Shown one piece after another: positions 9,061-18,021 of a DNA stretch of 64,000 bases (positions are counted from its first letter, which is position 1; each line of letters starts with the position of its first letter). The stretch comes from Sphingopyxis alaskensis RB2256 (GTDB lineage Bacteria; Pseudomonadota; Alphaproteobacteria; Sphingomonadales; Sphingomonadaceae), in NCBI RefSeq assembly GCF_000013985.1, contig NC_008048.1, forward strand, positions 1,240,001-1,304,000. The letters run 5' to 3'. The notes beneath the pieces were generated by a model. The model worked only from the letters and a program-made list of their open reading frames with translations. It searched no databases and was not told where the DNA came from. The position numbers were made by a program, and so were the translations under genes.

Positions 9061-9663
9061 ATGACCATCTATCTGTTGATCGCCGGCGGTTATCTGCTCG
9101 GTTCCATTCCCTTCGGCGTCCTGCTGACGCGCGCATTCGGCGCGGGCGACTTGCGGCAGATCGGGTCGGGCAATATCGGCGCGACCAATGTGCTGCGCAC
9201 CGGCCGCAAGGGGCTGGCGGCGGCGACCCTGCTGCTCGACGGCGCGAAGGGCGCGGCGGCGGTGTTGCTCGCACGGCATTTCGTGCCCCAGCTTGGCGAT
9301 CATGCTGCGATGATCGCGGGCGCCGCGGCGATGATCGGTCATTGCTATCCGGTGTGGCTGAAGTTTCGCGGCGGCAAGGGCGTTGCCACGCTGCTTGGTC
9401 TTGCACTCGCGCTTGCCTGGCCCATCGGCCTGATCTTTGCGGCGGTGTGGCTTGGCACCGTGTTGCTGCTGCGTTTCTCCTCGCTCGGCGGGATGCTCGG
9501 CGCGGTGTCGGCCCCAGTTGCGGCGTTTGCGTTCGACTATCCGGTTTACGCCGTCGGACTCGCCGGGCTTGCGGTGATCGTGCTCTGGCGGCACCGCGAG
9601 AATATCGCGCGGCTGCGCGCCGGGACAGAGCCGCGCGTCGGCGCCGCGAAAGAGCGCGCATGA
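9061..9663 (+). CDS. plsY: Acyl-phosphate:glycerol-3-phosphate acyltransferase PlsY
   Basis: Inner-membrane enzyme of 200 residues that transfers an acyl group from acyl-phosphate to glycerol-3-phosphate, the first step of phospholipid synthesis. It has several transmembrane helices and the three conserved cytoplasmic motifs: SIPFG with the following acid, GSGNIGATNVLR, and GHCYPVWLKFRGGKGVAT. The ATG at 9061 follows AACGAGGAGTGAG, a strong ribosome site; an upstream open frame lacks a membrane start. The stop overlaps the dprA start by 4 bp. Confidence 0.96.
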   Translation: MTIYLLIAGGYLLGSIPFGVLLTRAFGAGDLRQIGSGNIGATNVLRTGRKGLAAATLLLDGAKGAAAVLLARHFVPQLGDHAAMIAGAAAMIGHCYPVWLKFRGGKGVATLLGLALALAWPIGLIFAAVWLGTVLLLRFSSLGGMLGAVSAPVAAFAFDYPVYAVGLAGLAVIVLWRHRENIARLRAGTEPRVGAAKERA

Positions 9664-10742
9664 AGGACGCCGAGCGGCTGGCGCGTCTGCGGCTTATCCG
9701 CACCCCGCACGTCGGCCCGGTCAGCTGGCACCAGTTGATGGAGCGTTTCGGTTCGGGCGAAGCGGCGCTCGACGCCTTGCCCGACCTCGTGCTGCGTGGC
9801 GGGGCGGGCAAGGCGCGGATCGCGCCCGCCGAGGTCGCCGAGCGCGAGATCGAGCGCGTCGCGGCGCTTGGCGCAAGGCATATATTCAGTGACGAGGATG
9901 AGTATTCGCCGCTGCTGCGCGACGTCGAAGGCGCGCCGCCGGTTATCGTTGTTCGCGGCGATACGGCGATGCTGCATCGTCCGTGCGTTGCGATCGTCGG
10001 CGCGCGCAATGCGTCGGCCATCGCGTGCCGCTTCGCGCGCCAGATCGCTGCCGACCTCGCGGAAAAGGGGGTGACCGTGGTGAGCGGCCTCGCGCGCGGC
10101 GTCGATACCGCGGCGCATGTCGGCGCGCTCGGCGGCGCGACGGCGGGGGTCATCGCAAGCGGGATCGACATCGCCTTTCCGCCTGAAAACGCCGCGCTCC
10201 AGGAAAGGATCGCAGCCGACCAGCTGCTGATCGCCGAACAGCCGCCGGGCACCGAACCACTGGCGCGGCATTTTCCGTCACGTAACCGGATCATCGCCGG
10301 ACTGGCGCATGGCACGCTGGTGATCGAGGCGGCACCGAAATCGGGCTCGCTCATCACCGCGCGCCGCGCGGGCGATTATGGCCGCGAAGTAATGGCGGTG
10401 CCAGGCTCGCCGCTCGACCCGCGCGCGCAGGGTTGCAACCAGTTGATCCGCGACGGGGCGACGCTGATCCAGACGGCCGACGAGGTGATCGAGGCGATCG
10501 GACCGATCGACCGCCGCATGGTGCGCGAGCCAGTTCGCGCCTTTTTCGTACCCCCGGTGACTGAGCCTGCCAATGACGAGCGGCAGGCTCTCGTCGACCT
10601 GCTTGGCCCCACGCCAGTGACGGTTGACGAGCTGGTGCGGCAGTCGGGACAGGACGCCGCAGCCGTCCAGCTCGTGCTACTCGAACTCGAACTCGCCGGA
10701 CGGATCGAGCGCCACGCGGGCGCCAAAATCTCACTCCTGTGA
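9660..10742 (+). CDS. dprA: DNA-processing protein DprA
   Basis: A 360-residue single-strand DNA binding protein that loads RecA on incoming DNA during transformation. It has an N-terminal SAM-like helical region (LIRTPHVGPVSWHQLMERFGS), then the Rossmann-type DprA core with VAIVGARNAS, VVSGLARGVDTAAH, SGIDIAFPPEN, FPSRNRIIAGLAHGTLVIEA and SGSLITARRAGDYGREVMAVPGSP. A small winged-helix domain (about 305-360) closes it. The ATG at 9660 overlaps the plsY stop (ATGA), so translation is coupled. The gene alone does not prove competence. Confidence 0.96.
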   Translation: MKDAERLARLRLIRTPHVGPVSWHQLMERFGSGEAALDALPDLVLRGGAGKARIAPAEVAEREIERVAALGARHIFSDEDEYSPLLRDVEGAPPVIVVRGDTAMLHRPCVAIVGARNASAIACRFARQIAADLAEKGVTVVSGLARGVDTAAHVGALGGATAGVIASGIDIAFPPENAALQERIAADQLLIAEQPPGTEPLARHFPSRNRIIAGLAHGTLVIEAAPKSGSLITARRAGDYGREVMAVPGSPLDPRAQGCNQLIRDGATLIQTADEVIEAIGPIDRRMVREPVRAFFVPPVTEPANDERQALVDLLGPTPVTVDELVRQSGQDAAAVQLVLLELELAGRIERHAGAKISLL

Positions 10743-10851
10743 AGCATCGCACAGCGGGCGGTTGTCGCCGCGTTATCCCTTCGTCGCAGTTCAGCCACAG
10801 TTCAGCGGTTGACCGTAATGATGATATGACATCACATGGATGGGGAGGTCT

Positions 10852-11085
10852 ATGATGCGCAGCCGGTTCCTGACCGACGACAGCGGCGTCGGCAATCCGC
10901 ACGCGCCGCCGGCGATCGACTGTTACCTCGTCACCCGCCTCGACACGCTGGTCCGCCGGGTGATCGACAGCCAGATCAGCGGTCGCCGAATCGAACCCGA
11001 CGAAAATGAAATCATCCGCAGCGTCGGCAATTACGACGCCGGAAAATGTATCCTGCCCGCCGATTTCAAATGGCAGAACGGGTGA
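10852..11085 (+). CDS. Small hypothetical protein (77 aa)
   Basis: I do not recognise this 77-residue protein. It has no signal peptide or membrane segment, is mixed charged and polar, has two cysteines, and has a central helix-like stretch (YLVTRLDTLVRRVIDSQI). The ATG at 10852 follows GGGGAGGTCT, a credible ribosome site, and codon use looks like its neighbours, so it is probably real. It lies between dprA and topA on the same strand; the hairpin before topA would end its message if that hairpin works as a terminator. Confidence 0.6.
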   Translation: MMRSRFLTDDSGVGNPHAPPAIDCYLVTRLDTLVRRVIDSQISGRRIEPDENEIIRSVGNYDAGKCILPADFKWQNG

Positions 11086-11112
11086 CGCAAAATCCGGCTT
11101 GACGGAATCAAG

Positions 11113-11168
11113 CTATCCCCGCCACCCTCGCGCGTACATGCGAGAGCCGGTGACGGGGATAGTTTTTT
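11113..11168 (+). terminator. Terminator-like hairpin with U-tract placed directly before the topA start codon
   Basis: Perfect 9-bp outer arms CTATCCCCG (11113-11121) and CGGGGATAG (11154-11162), inner arms CTCGC/GCGAG around a short loop, then six T (11163-11168) followed at once by AATG of topA. It has the form of an intrinsic terminator reading rightward. It may end the 77-aa gene's message, but it leaves no room for a topA promoter downstream, so it must lie in the topA leader. The only purine-rich stretch before topA (CGGGGAT) is in the 3' arm. Confidence 0.7.
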
Positions 11169-11169
11169 A

Positions 11170-13719
11170 ATGCAATTGGTAATTGTGGAATCGCCGGCAA
11201 AGGCGAAAACGATCGAGAAATATCTCGGTCGCGATTTCAAGGTGCTGGCCAGTTATGGCCATGTCCGCGACTTGCCGCCGAAGGACGGCTCGGTCGATCC
11301 CGACGACGGCTTTGCAATGCAGTGGCAGCTTTATCCCGACAAGGCGAAGCGGCTGAAGGAGATTTCGGACGCCGCCAAGGGCGCCGACCGCCTGATCCTC
11401 GCGACCGACCCCGATCGCGAGGGCGAGGCGATCAGCTGGCATGTGCAGGAATTGCTGCGCAGCAAAAAGGCGCTGCCCGCGGCCGTCGATCGCGTGACGT
11501 TCAATGCGATCACCAAGCAGGCGGTGACTGACGCGATGAGGCATCCGCGCGAGCTCGACACCGACCTGATCGACGCCTATCGCGCACGCCGCGCGCTCGA
11601 CTATCTGGTTGGTTTCACATTGTCGCCGGTGCTGTGGCGCAAGCTGCCCGGTGCCAAGTCGGCGGGGCGGGTCCAGTCGGTCGCGCTGCGCCTCGTCGTC
11701 GAACGCGAGCGCGAGATCGAGGCCTTTGTTGCGCAGCAATACTGGTCGGTGACCGGTCTGTTCGAAATGGGCGGCACGCCCTTCAAGGCGCGGCTGTCGC
11801 GTTGGAGGGGCGACAAGATCGAGCGGCTCTCGATCACCTCCGAAGCCGATGCGCGCGCGGCCGAAGCCGACGTGAAGGCGGGCCATTTCACCGTCGATAC
11901 GGTCGAGACGAAGCCCCTGACCCGCAACCCGCCGCCGCCCTTCACCACCTCGACCCTGCAACAGGAGGCTGCGCGCAAGCTGGGTTTTTCGGCGAGCCAC
12001 ACGATGCGCATCGCGCAGGCGCTCTACGAAGATGGCGCGATCACCTATATGCGGACCGACGGCGTCCAGATGGACGGCAGCGCGATCAGCGCCGCGCGCA
12101 AGGCGATCGCGACGCGCTACGATGGCGGCTATGTCCCGGACAAGCCGCGGCAGTATCAGACCAAGGCGAAAAATGCGCAGGAAGCGCATGAGGCCATCCG
12201 CCCCACCGATTTCGGCAAGGACAAGGTGGGCGGCGGTGACCATGCGCGGCTCTACGAGCTGATCTGGAAGCGCGCGCTCGCCAGCCAGATGGCGTCGGCG
12301 CGGCTCGAACGCACCAGTGTCGAATTGAGCGATGGCACCGGCAAGACGACGCTGCGCGCGACGGGGCAGGTGGTGAAGTTTCCGGGCTTCCTTGCTCTCT
12401 ATGATGAAGGCCGCGACGATGCAGAGGACGAGGATGCGCGCCTGCTGCCGGCGATGGCGAAGGGAGATGCGCCGGCGAAAACCGGCGTCGAAGTCGAGAG
12501 GCACGAAACGCAGCCTCCGCCACGCTATTCGGAAGCGAGCCTCGTCAAGAAGATGGAGGAACTCGGCATCGGGCGACCGTCGACCTATGCCTCGATCCTT
12601 CAGGTACTGAAGGATCGCGACTATGTGCGGGTCGAGAAGAACCGCTTCATTCCCGAAGAGAGTGGTCGGCTGCTCACCGCCTTCCTCGAACGCTTCTTCG
12701 AACGTTATGTCGGCTATGATTTCACGGCGGAGCTTGAGGAAGAGCTGGACGACGTATCAGGCGGCCGCGCGCAGTGGCAGGCGGTGCTCGAACGCTTCTG
12801 GCGCGACTTCAAGCCGCGCACCGGCGAGGTGATGGAGCAGAAGCCATCGGAGATTACCGCGGCGCTCGACGAGTTCCTCGGTCCCTATCTCTTCCCCGAC
12901 AAGAGCGACGGTAGCGACCCCCGGCTCTGCCCCAATTGCGGCACCGGGCGGTTGGCGCTGCGTGGCGGCAAGTTCGGGCCATTCATCGCGTGCAGCAACT
13001 ATCCCGACTGCAAGTTCACGCGCAAATTCGCGCAGTCAGGTGGTAATGGCGAGGCGGATAACGGACCCGAGACGCTGGGCACCGATCCCGAAAGCGGGCT
13101 GGAGGTCACGAAGCGCAGCGGACGTTTCGGTCCATACATCCAGCTCGGCGAGGGGAGTGAGGCAAAACGCTCGTCGATCCCCAAGGACATCCCGGCGGAG
13201 GATTTCGACCTCGACTATGCGCTCCGGCTCCTCAGCCTGCCGCGCGAGGTCGGGGTGCATCCCGAAAGCGGCAAGCCGATCATGGCCGGCCTGGGTCGCT
13301 ACGGCCCCTATCTGCTCCACGATGGCAAATATGCGAAGCTGGGCGGCACCGCCGAAATCTTTGACATCGGCATGAACGCCGCGGTCGTCCGTATCGCCGA
13401 GGCGGCGAATGGCGGCGGACGCGGGCGTGCAAAGGCCGAACCGCTCAACACCTTTGGCCCGCACCCGACGAGCGGCGGCGAGATGAAGCTGATGGAAGGG
13501 CGCTATGGTCCCTATGTCACCGACGGCACGACCAACGCCACCTTGCCCAAGACCACCGACCCGGCGACGCTGACGATGGAAGAGGCGATCGCGCTGATCG
13601 ACGCACGCGCGGCGAAGGGCCCGGTGAAGGGCAAGAAGAAGGCGGCGCCGAAGAAAAAGGCGGCTGCGAAGAAAGCTGCGGCGAAGGAGGCACCCGCCAG
13701 GAAGACGGCGGCCGAGTAG
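11170..13719 (+). CDS. topA: DNA topoisomerase I
   Basis: Type IA topoisomerase of 849 residues that relaxes negative supercoils. The N-terminal Toprim domain starts MQLVIVESPAKAKTIEKYLG and has the acidic motif ATDPDREGEAISWH. The active-site tyrosine is in GAITYMRTDG (near residue 297). A four-cysteine zinc ribbon (CPNCGTG..CSNYPDC) near 580-615 is followed by three further Toprim C-terminal repeats, then a Lys/Ala-rich tail (last about 30 residues) typical of alphaproteobacterial TopA. The start matches the conserved family start. See the hairpin directly upstream for possible control. Confidence 0.97.
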   Translation: MQLVIVESPAKAKTIEKYLGRDFKVLASYGHVRDLPPKDGSVDPDDGFAMQWQLYPDKAKRLKEISDAAKGADRLILATDPDREGEAISWHVQELLRSKKALPAAVDRVTFNAITKQAVTDAMRHPRELDTDLIDAYRARRALDYLVGFTLSPVLWRKLPGAKSAGRVQSVALRLVVEREREIEAFVAQQYWSVTGLFEMGGTPFKARLSRWRGDKIERLSITSEADARAAEADVKAGHFTVDTVETKPLTRNPPPPFTTSTLQQEAARKLGFSASHTMRIAQALYEDGAITYMRTDGVQMDGSAISAARKAIATRYDGGYVPDKPRQYQTKAKNAQEAHEAIRPTDFGKDKVGGGDHARLYELIWKRALASQMASARLERTSVELSDGTGKTTLRATGQVVKFPGFLALYDEGRDDAEDEDARLLPAMAKGDAPAKTGVEVERHETQPPPRYSEASLVKKMEELGIGRPSTYASILQVLKDRDYVRVEKNRFIPEESGRLLTAFLERFFERYVGYDFTAELEEELDDVSGGRAQWQAVLERFWRDFKPRTGEVMEQKPSEITAALDEFLGPYLFPDKSDGSDPRLCPNCGTGRLALRGGKFGPFIACSNYPDCKFTRKFAQSGGNGEADNGPETLGTDPESGLEVTKRSGRFGPYIQLGEGSEAKRSSIPKDIPAEDFDLDYALRLLSLPREVGVHPESGKPIMAGLGRYGPYLLHDGKYAKLGGTAEIFDIGMNAAVVRIAEAANGGGRGRAKAEPLNTFGPHPTSGGEMKLMEGRYGPYVTDGTTNATLPKTTDPATLTMEEAIALIDARAAKGPVKGKKKAAPKKKAAAKKAAAKEAPARKTAAE

Positions 13720-13732
13720 CGCCCTCCTTGAT

Positions 13733-13760
13733 CGTCATTCCCGCGTTGGCGGGGATGACG
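13733..13760. repeat. Family A short palindrome between convergent topA and era
   Basis: Hairpin CGTCATTCCCGC-GTTG-GCGGGGATGACG with one unpaired position, in the 52-bp gap between the ends of topA (+) and era (-). It may act as a two-way transcription stop, but neither side has a T-run. It is the single-hairpin form of the family seen at 1725. Confidence 0.8.
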
Positions 13761-13771
13761 AGGGCGGGGCG

Positions 13772-14665
13772 TCAATCCACCCAGTCAAGCCCCATGTCAC
13801 GATAGACGCTGCGGTCCTCATCCCAGTTTTCCTTCACCTTGACGTGCAGGAACAGGTGGACCTTGCGGCCCATCAGCTCGGTCAGTTCGGCGCGCGCGCG
13901 CGCGCCGATTTCCTTGATGCGGGCGCCGCCCTTGCCGAGCACGATCGCGCGCTGGTTGTCGCGCGCGACATAGATTTGCTGGTGGATTTCGGCGCTGCCG
14001 TCGGGGCGCATCCTGAACAGCTCGGTCTCGACGGTCGACTGATAGGGCAACTCCTCGTGGAGCTGGCGGTAAAGCTGTTCGCGGGTGATTTCGGCCGCGA
14101 GCATCCTTTCGGGGGCGTCGCTCACCTCGTCTTCGGGGAAGTGCCACGGCCCTTCCGGCATCATCCCGGCAAGATGGGCCTTGAGTTCGGGCACACCGTC
14201 GCCGCTGCTCGCGGCGATGAAGAAGGTCTCGTCGAACGTCAGCTTCGCATTGAGGTCGGTCGCGAGGGTGAGAAGCTTGTCCTTTCTGGTCAGGTCGACC
14301 TTGTTCAGGATCAGATATTTTTTTTCGGGCCGGTTCGCGATCCCGTCGAGCACGCGCTCGACCCGGCCCGTCGGTTTCGCGGCCGCGTCGACCATGACAA
14401 GGATAGCCTCGGCCTGCTCGAGACTACCCCATGCGGCGGCGACCATCGCGCGGTCGAGTCGGCGGGCAGGAGCAAAGATTCCGGGCGTGTCGATCAGGAC
14501 GATCTGCGTCTCGCCCTCCATCGCGACGCCCATCAGCCGCGTGCGCGTTGTCTGCGCCTTGGGGCTCACGATGGCGACCTTCTGCCCGACCAGCGCGTTT
14601 ACGAGGGTCGATTTGCCTGCATTGGGCGCACCGACGACGGCGACAAAACCGCAGCGCTGGGTCAT
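13772..14665 (-). CDS. era: GTPase Era
   Basis: Essential ribosome-assembly GTPase of 297 residues that binds 16S rRNA near its 3' end. G1 GAPNAGKS is at 12-19, G3 DTPG at 59-62 and G4 NKVD at 121-124; a C-terminal KH RNA-binding domain contains [11 protein letters not shown]. It is the last gene of lepB-rnc-era, with its ATG overlapping the rnc stop by 4 bp, a common alphaproteobacterial arrangement. Confidence 0.97.
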
Positions 14666-15342
14666 TTTTCCTGTCCTTCGAGTTCGGCGAGCAGCGCCGC
14701 CGCCGCCGCTTTTTCGGCCGCCTGTTTGGATGCGCCCTGCGCCTCGGCACGCGCGAGCTTGCCGATGCTCACCGCGATGCGGAATCGCGGGGCGTGGTCG
14801 GGGCCTTCGCGCGATACGATTTCATATTCGGGCGGGCGGCGGCCGCGCGCGAGCGCCCATTCCTGGAGCGCCGCCTTGGGGTGCTTCGGCGCGGCCTGTT
14901 GGCCGTCGATCAGTGCGCCCCACTGAGCGAGGATGAAAGTACGCGCTGCCTCGATGCCTCGTTCGAGGAAGAGCGCCCCGATCAGCGCCTCGATCGCATC
15001 GGCGGCGATATTGTCGCTGTGGCGGCCGCCATCGCTCCGCGCCTGCGCGCCGAAACGGATCAGCGCGGGCAGGTCGAGCCGCTGCGCGATTGCGGCGCAG
15101 GTCGCCCCCGATGCGAGCACGTGCAGCCGCGACGACATCTCGCCCTCGCTCGCCGCCGGAAAGCGCGTATAGAGTTCGGACGCCAGGACAAGCCCGAGCA
15201 CGCGGTCACCCAGAAACTCCAGCCGTTGATAGTCTGCGCGCCCGGTGCTGCCGTGCGTCAGCGCAAGGTCGTAGAGCGTCAGATCATCCGGGATGCAGCC
15301 GATAATGTCGGCCAGCGCCTCGGTATTCAGAGGATCGCTCAA
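14662..15342 (-). CDS. rnc: Ribonuclease III
   Basis: Double-strand-specific RNase of 226 residues that processes rRNA and structured mRNA. The signature [15 protein letters not shown] (38-52) and a later [15 protein letters not shown] block bear the metal-binding acids; a double-stranded RNA-binding domain fills about 150-225 ([26 protein letters not shown]). I place the start at TTG 15342, which overlaps the lepB stop (TTGA), because the homologous region begins there; the longer open frame upstream is antisense to nothing useful and overlaps lepB out of frame. Confidence 0.93.
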
Positions 15343-16220
15343 AAACCGTCCCCAATGCGATCCCAGCGCGCCGCGGTGAACCAGCTGATCGGATTCAGCC
15401 AGCTCGCCGACCCGTCGGTCGAGAACATGCCGACAAGGGCATGGCCGACCAGATTTTCTTCGGGAACCAGGCCGATGCCCTGATTTTCGATCGCGGGAAA
15501 GCGGCTGTCGGCGCTGCGGTCGCGGTTGTCGCCCATCAGAAACAAATGGCCTTCGGGCACGATGATGAGCGGCGTGTTGTCCTCGGCGATCGGCACGATG
15601 TCGAGAATTGCATAGCTTTTCCCGTTCGGGAGCGTTTCGCGGAACTGCTTGTATCGGCACTGGCGCCGACCATCTGAACCGACCTCCTCGAACTCCATCG
15701 CATAGCAGGGCAAGGTGCCCGATGCGCGCGCTGCCTCGATCATGTTCGGCGTCACGGGGATCACGAAATCGGGCATGGGTTCGCGCGGAAGCGGCTCGCC
15801 GTTGAGCCACACGATACCGTCGCGCAGTTCGACACTGTCGCCGGGCAGGCCGATCACGCGCTTGATATAATCATTGTCGGCGTTCGGTGGCGCCTTGAAC
15901 ACCACGACATCGCCGCGTTCGGGCGTGCGCGGAAATATGCGGCCAGGGATCAGCGGAACGCTGAACGGCAGGCTGTATTTCGAATAGCCATAGGCCATCT
16001 TGTTCACGAGCAGATAGTCGCCGATCAGCAGCCGCGGCTGCATCGATTCCGACGGAATGTTGAAGGGCGACAGGAAAAAGCTGCGGAACACCAGCACCGC
16101 GATCGCGAGCAGCGCGAGGAAGCGCACCGTGTCGACGGCTTCTTCCTTCGCCGAAGCGGGAGCGGGCGTCGGCGCGGACGGCGAGGGCGAATTATCGGCG
16201 GCAATGCTGGCTTCGGTCAT
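15339..16220 (-). CDS. lepB: Signal peptidase I
   Basis: Inner-membrane serine protease of 293 residues that cleaves signal peptides. A Pro/Ser-rich N-terminus is followed by one transmembrane helix (about 33-50). The catalytic serine is Ser59 in NIPSESMQP and the general base lysine is Lys120 in [33 protein letters not shown] is the late conserved box. Start ATG 16220 gives the standard length; the open frame further upstream encodes no domain and crosses a family B repeat. It is first gene of lepB-rnc-era. Confidence 0.96.
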
Positions 16221-16324
16221 GCCGCGGCATTGGCGATGAATAGGATGCCACGTCAAGCAAATATCGGCGGATGACGCTGGCGCGGCGCGGGTGCCGGGCC
16301 TAGAGAAGGGCCGACATCTCACCC

Positions 16325-16406
16325 CCGTTCGCATCGGGCGAAGTCGAGGTGGCCATCGCCGTGGTGCCACGCTTCGGGGTGTCTCGACTTCGCTCGACAC
16401 GAACGG
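16325..16406. repeat. Family B palindromic repeat in the lepB-pgi divergent gap
   Basis: Imperfect inverted arms CCGTTCGCATCGGGCGAAG at 16325 onward and GTGTCTCGACTTCGCTCGAC ending GAACGG at 16406, with about 25 bp between. It lies between divergent lepB and pgi, so any promoters must share or flank it. Relatives are at 25775, 29621 and 30631. Confidence 0.8.
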
Positions 16407-16424
16407 AAAACCAAGGAAGATTCA

Positions 16425-17930
16425 ATGACGATTGCCTCCGACGCCTGGCAGGCCCTTGCCGACTGGCAACCGCAAAAGCTCACCGATCTGGTCGCCGCCG
16501 ATCCCGATGCGCGCTTGCAGGCGCTGGTGCGCAATGTCGCCGACATCCGCTTCGACTTTGCCAAGACGCACCTCGACGCCGCCGCGATCGCCATTCTGGC
16601 GAACCTTGCCGAAGCGCAGGATTTCGGCGGGCGGCGCAAGACGCTGTTTTCGGGCGGTATCGCCAATCCCACGGAGAATCGCGCCGCCGAGCACAGCGCC
16701 GAGCGCGGCGATGGAGCACCCGAATCGGTCCATGCTGCGCAGGCCCTGCACCAAAGAATGCGGATGATGATCGACGCGATCGAAGCGGGGGCGTTCGGCG
16801 AGATCCGCCACCTGCTGCACATCGGCATCGGCGGATCGGCGCTTGGTCCCGATTTGCTCGTCGATGCGCTTGGCCGCCACAGCGACCGCTATGACGTCGC
16901 GGTCGTCTCGAACGTCGATGGCGCCGCACTTGACGAAGCCTTTGCAAAGTTCAGTCCCGAACATACGCTCGTCGCCGTTGCGTCCAAGACCTTCACGACG
17001 ACCGAAACCTTGCTGAACGCCAATTCGGCGCTGCAATGGCTTGACGAAGCGGGGGTCGCCGACCCCGTCGGCCGCTTCATCGCGCTGACCGCCAATCCGG
17101 GCCGTGCGATGGAATGGGGGATCGACGAAACGCGCATCCTGCCGTTCAGCGAGACGGTCGGCGGGCGCTATTCGCTCTGGTCGTCGATCGGCTTCCCCGC
17201 GGCGCTCGCGCTCGGCTGGGACGCCTTCGCCGACCTGCTCGAAGGCGCGGCGGAGATGGACCGCCACTTCCGCCTTGCCGACGGCGCCGACAATATCTGC
17301 CTGCTCGCCGCCTTTGCCGACCAGGTCTATGCAAACCGTCTCGGCTGTCAGACGCGCGCGGTCTTCGCCTATGACGAGCGGCTGCGCCTGCTTCCCGCCT
17401 ATCTGCAACAGCTCGAGATGGAATCGAACGGCAAGTCGGTGACGCTGGACGGCGCGCCGCTCGCGCAGCATAGCGCCCCGGTCACCTGGGGTGGCGTCGG
17501 CACCGATGCGCAGCACGCGGTGTTCCAGCTGCTCCATCAGGGCACGCACCTGGTGCCGGTCGAGTTCATTGTCGCGCGCGAGCCCGATCATCTGCTCGAC
17601 GACGCGCATCACGAAACACTCGTTGCCAATTGCATTGCGCAGGGTGCGGCGCTGATGGCGGGGCGCGCGAGCGACGATCGCGCGCGCGCATATCCCGGCG
17701 ACCGGCCCTCGACGACGATTTTGCTCGATCAGGTGAGCCCGCGCAGCCTCGGCGCGCTGATCGCCTTTTACGAGCATCGCGTCTTTGCCAATGCGGTGCT
17801 GCTCGGCGTCAATCCGTTCGACCAGTTCGGCGTCGAGCTGGGCAAGGAGATGGCGAAGGGGCTTGCCGAAGGGACGGTCGACTTCGATCCAGCGACGCAG
17901 GCGCTGATGAAGGCGGCGCTCGGCGATTAG
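16425..17930 (+). CDS. pgi: Glucose-6-phosphate isomerase
   Basis: Interconverts glucose 6-phosphate and fructose 6-phosphate; 501 residues, slightly short for the family but complete. The HIGIGGSALGPDLLVDAL block binds sugar phosphate, SKTFTTTETL is the phosphate-loop motif, GGRYSLWSSIGFP is PROSITE-like signature 1, and GVNPFDQFGVELGKEMA near the end is signature 2. ATG 16425 follows AAGGAAGA. It stands divergent from lepB across a family B repeat and about 90 bp before gor. Confidence 0.97.
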   Translation: MTIASDAWQALADWQPQKLTDLVAADPDARLQALVRNVADIRFDFAKTHLDAAAIAILANLAEAQDFGGRRKTLFSGGIANPTENRAAEHSAERGDGAPESVHAAQALHQRMRMMIDAIEAGAFGEIRHLLHIGIGGSALGPDLLVDALGRHSDRYDVAVVSNVDGAALDEAFAKFSPEHTLVAVASKTFTTTETLLNANSALQWLDEAGVADPVGRFIALTANPGRAMEWGIDETRILPFSETVGGRYSLWSSIGFPAALALGWDAFADLLEGAAEMDRHFRLADGADNICLLAAFADQVYANRLGCQTRAVFAYDERLRLLPAYLQQLEMESNGKSVTLDGAPLAQHSAPVTWGGVGTDAQHAVFQLLHQGTHLVPVEFIVAREPDHLLDDAHHETLVANCIAQGAALMAGRASDDRARAYPGDRPSTTILLDQVSPRSLGALIAFYEHRVFANAVLLGVNPFDQFGVELGKEMAKGLAEGTVDFDPATQALMKAALGD

Positions 17931-18021
17931 GCTGAACGCAGAAATCGATTGGCATCGCGGCCGCGCGTAACCACATAGGCGCGGGCTGCGAACTGCGGCC
18001 TGTCCATAGCAGGGGTTCTCC

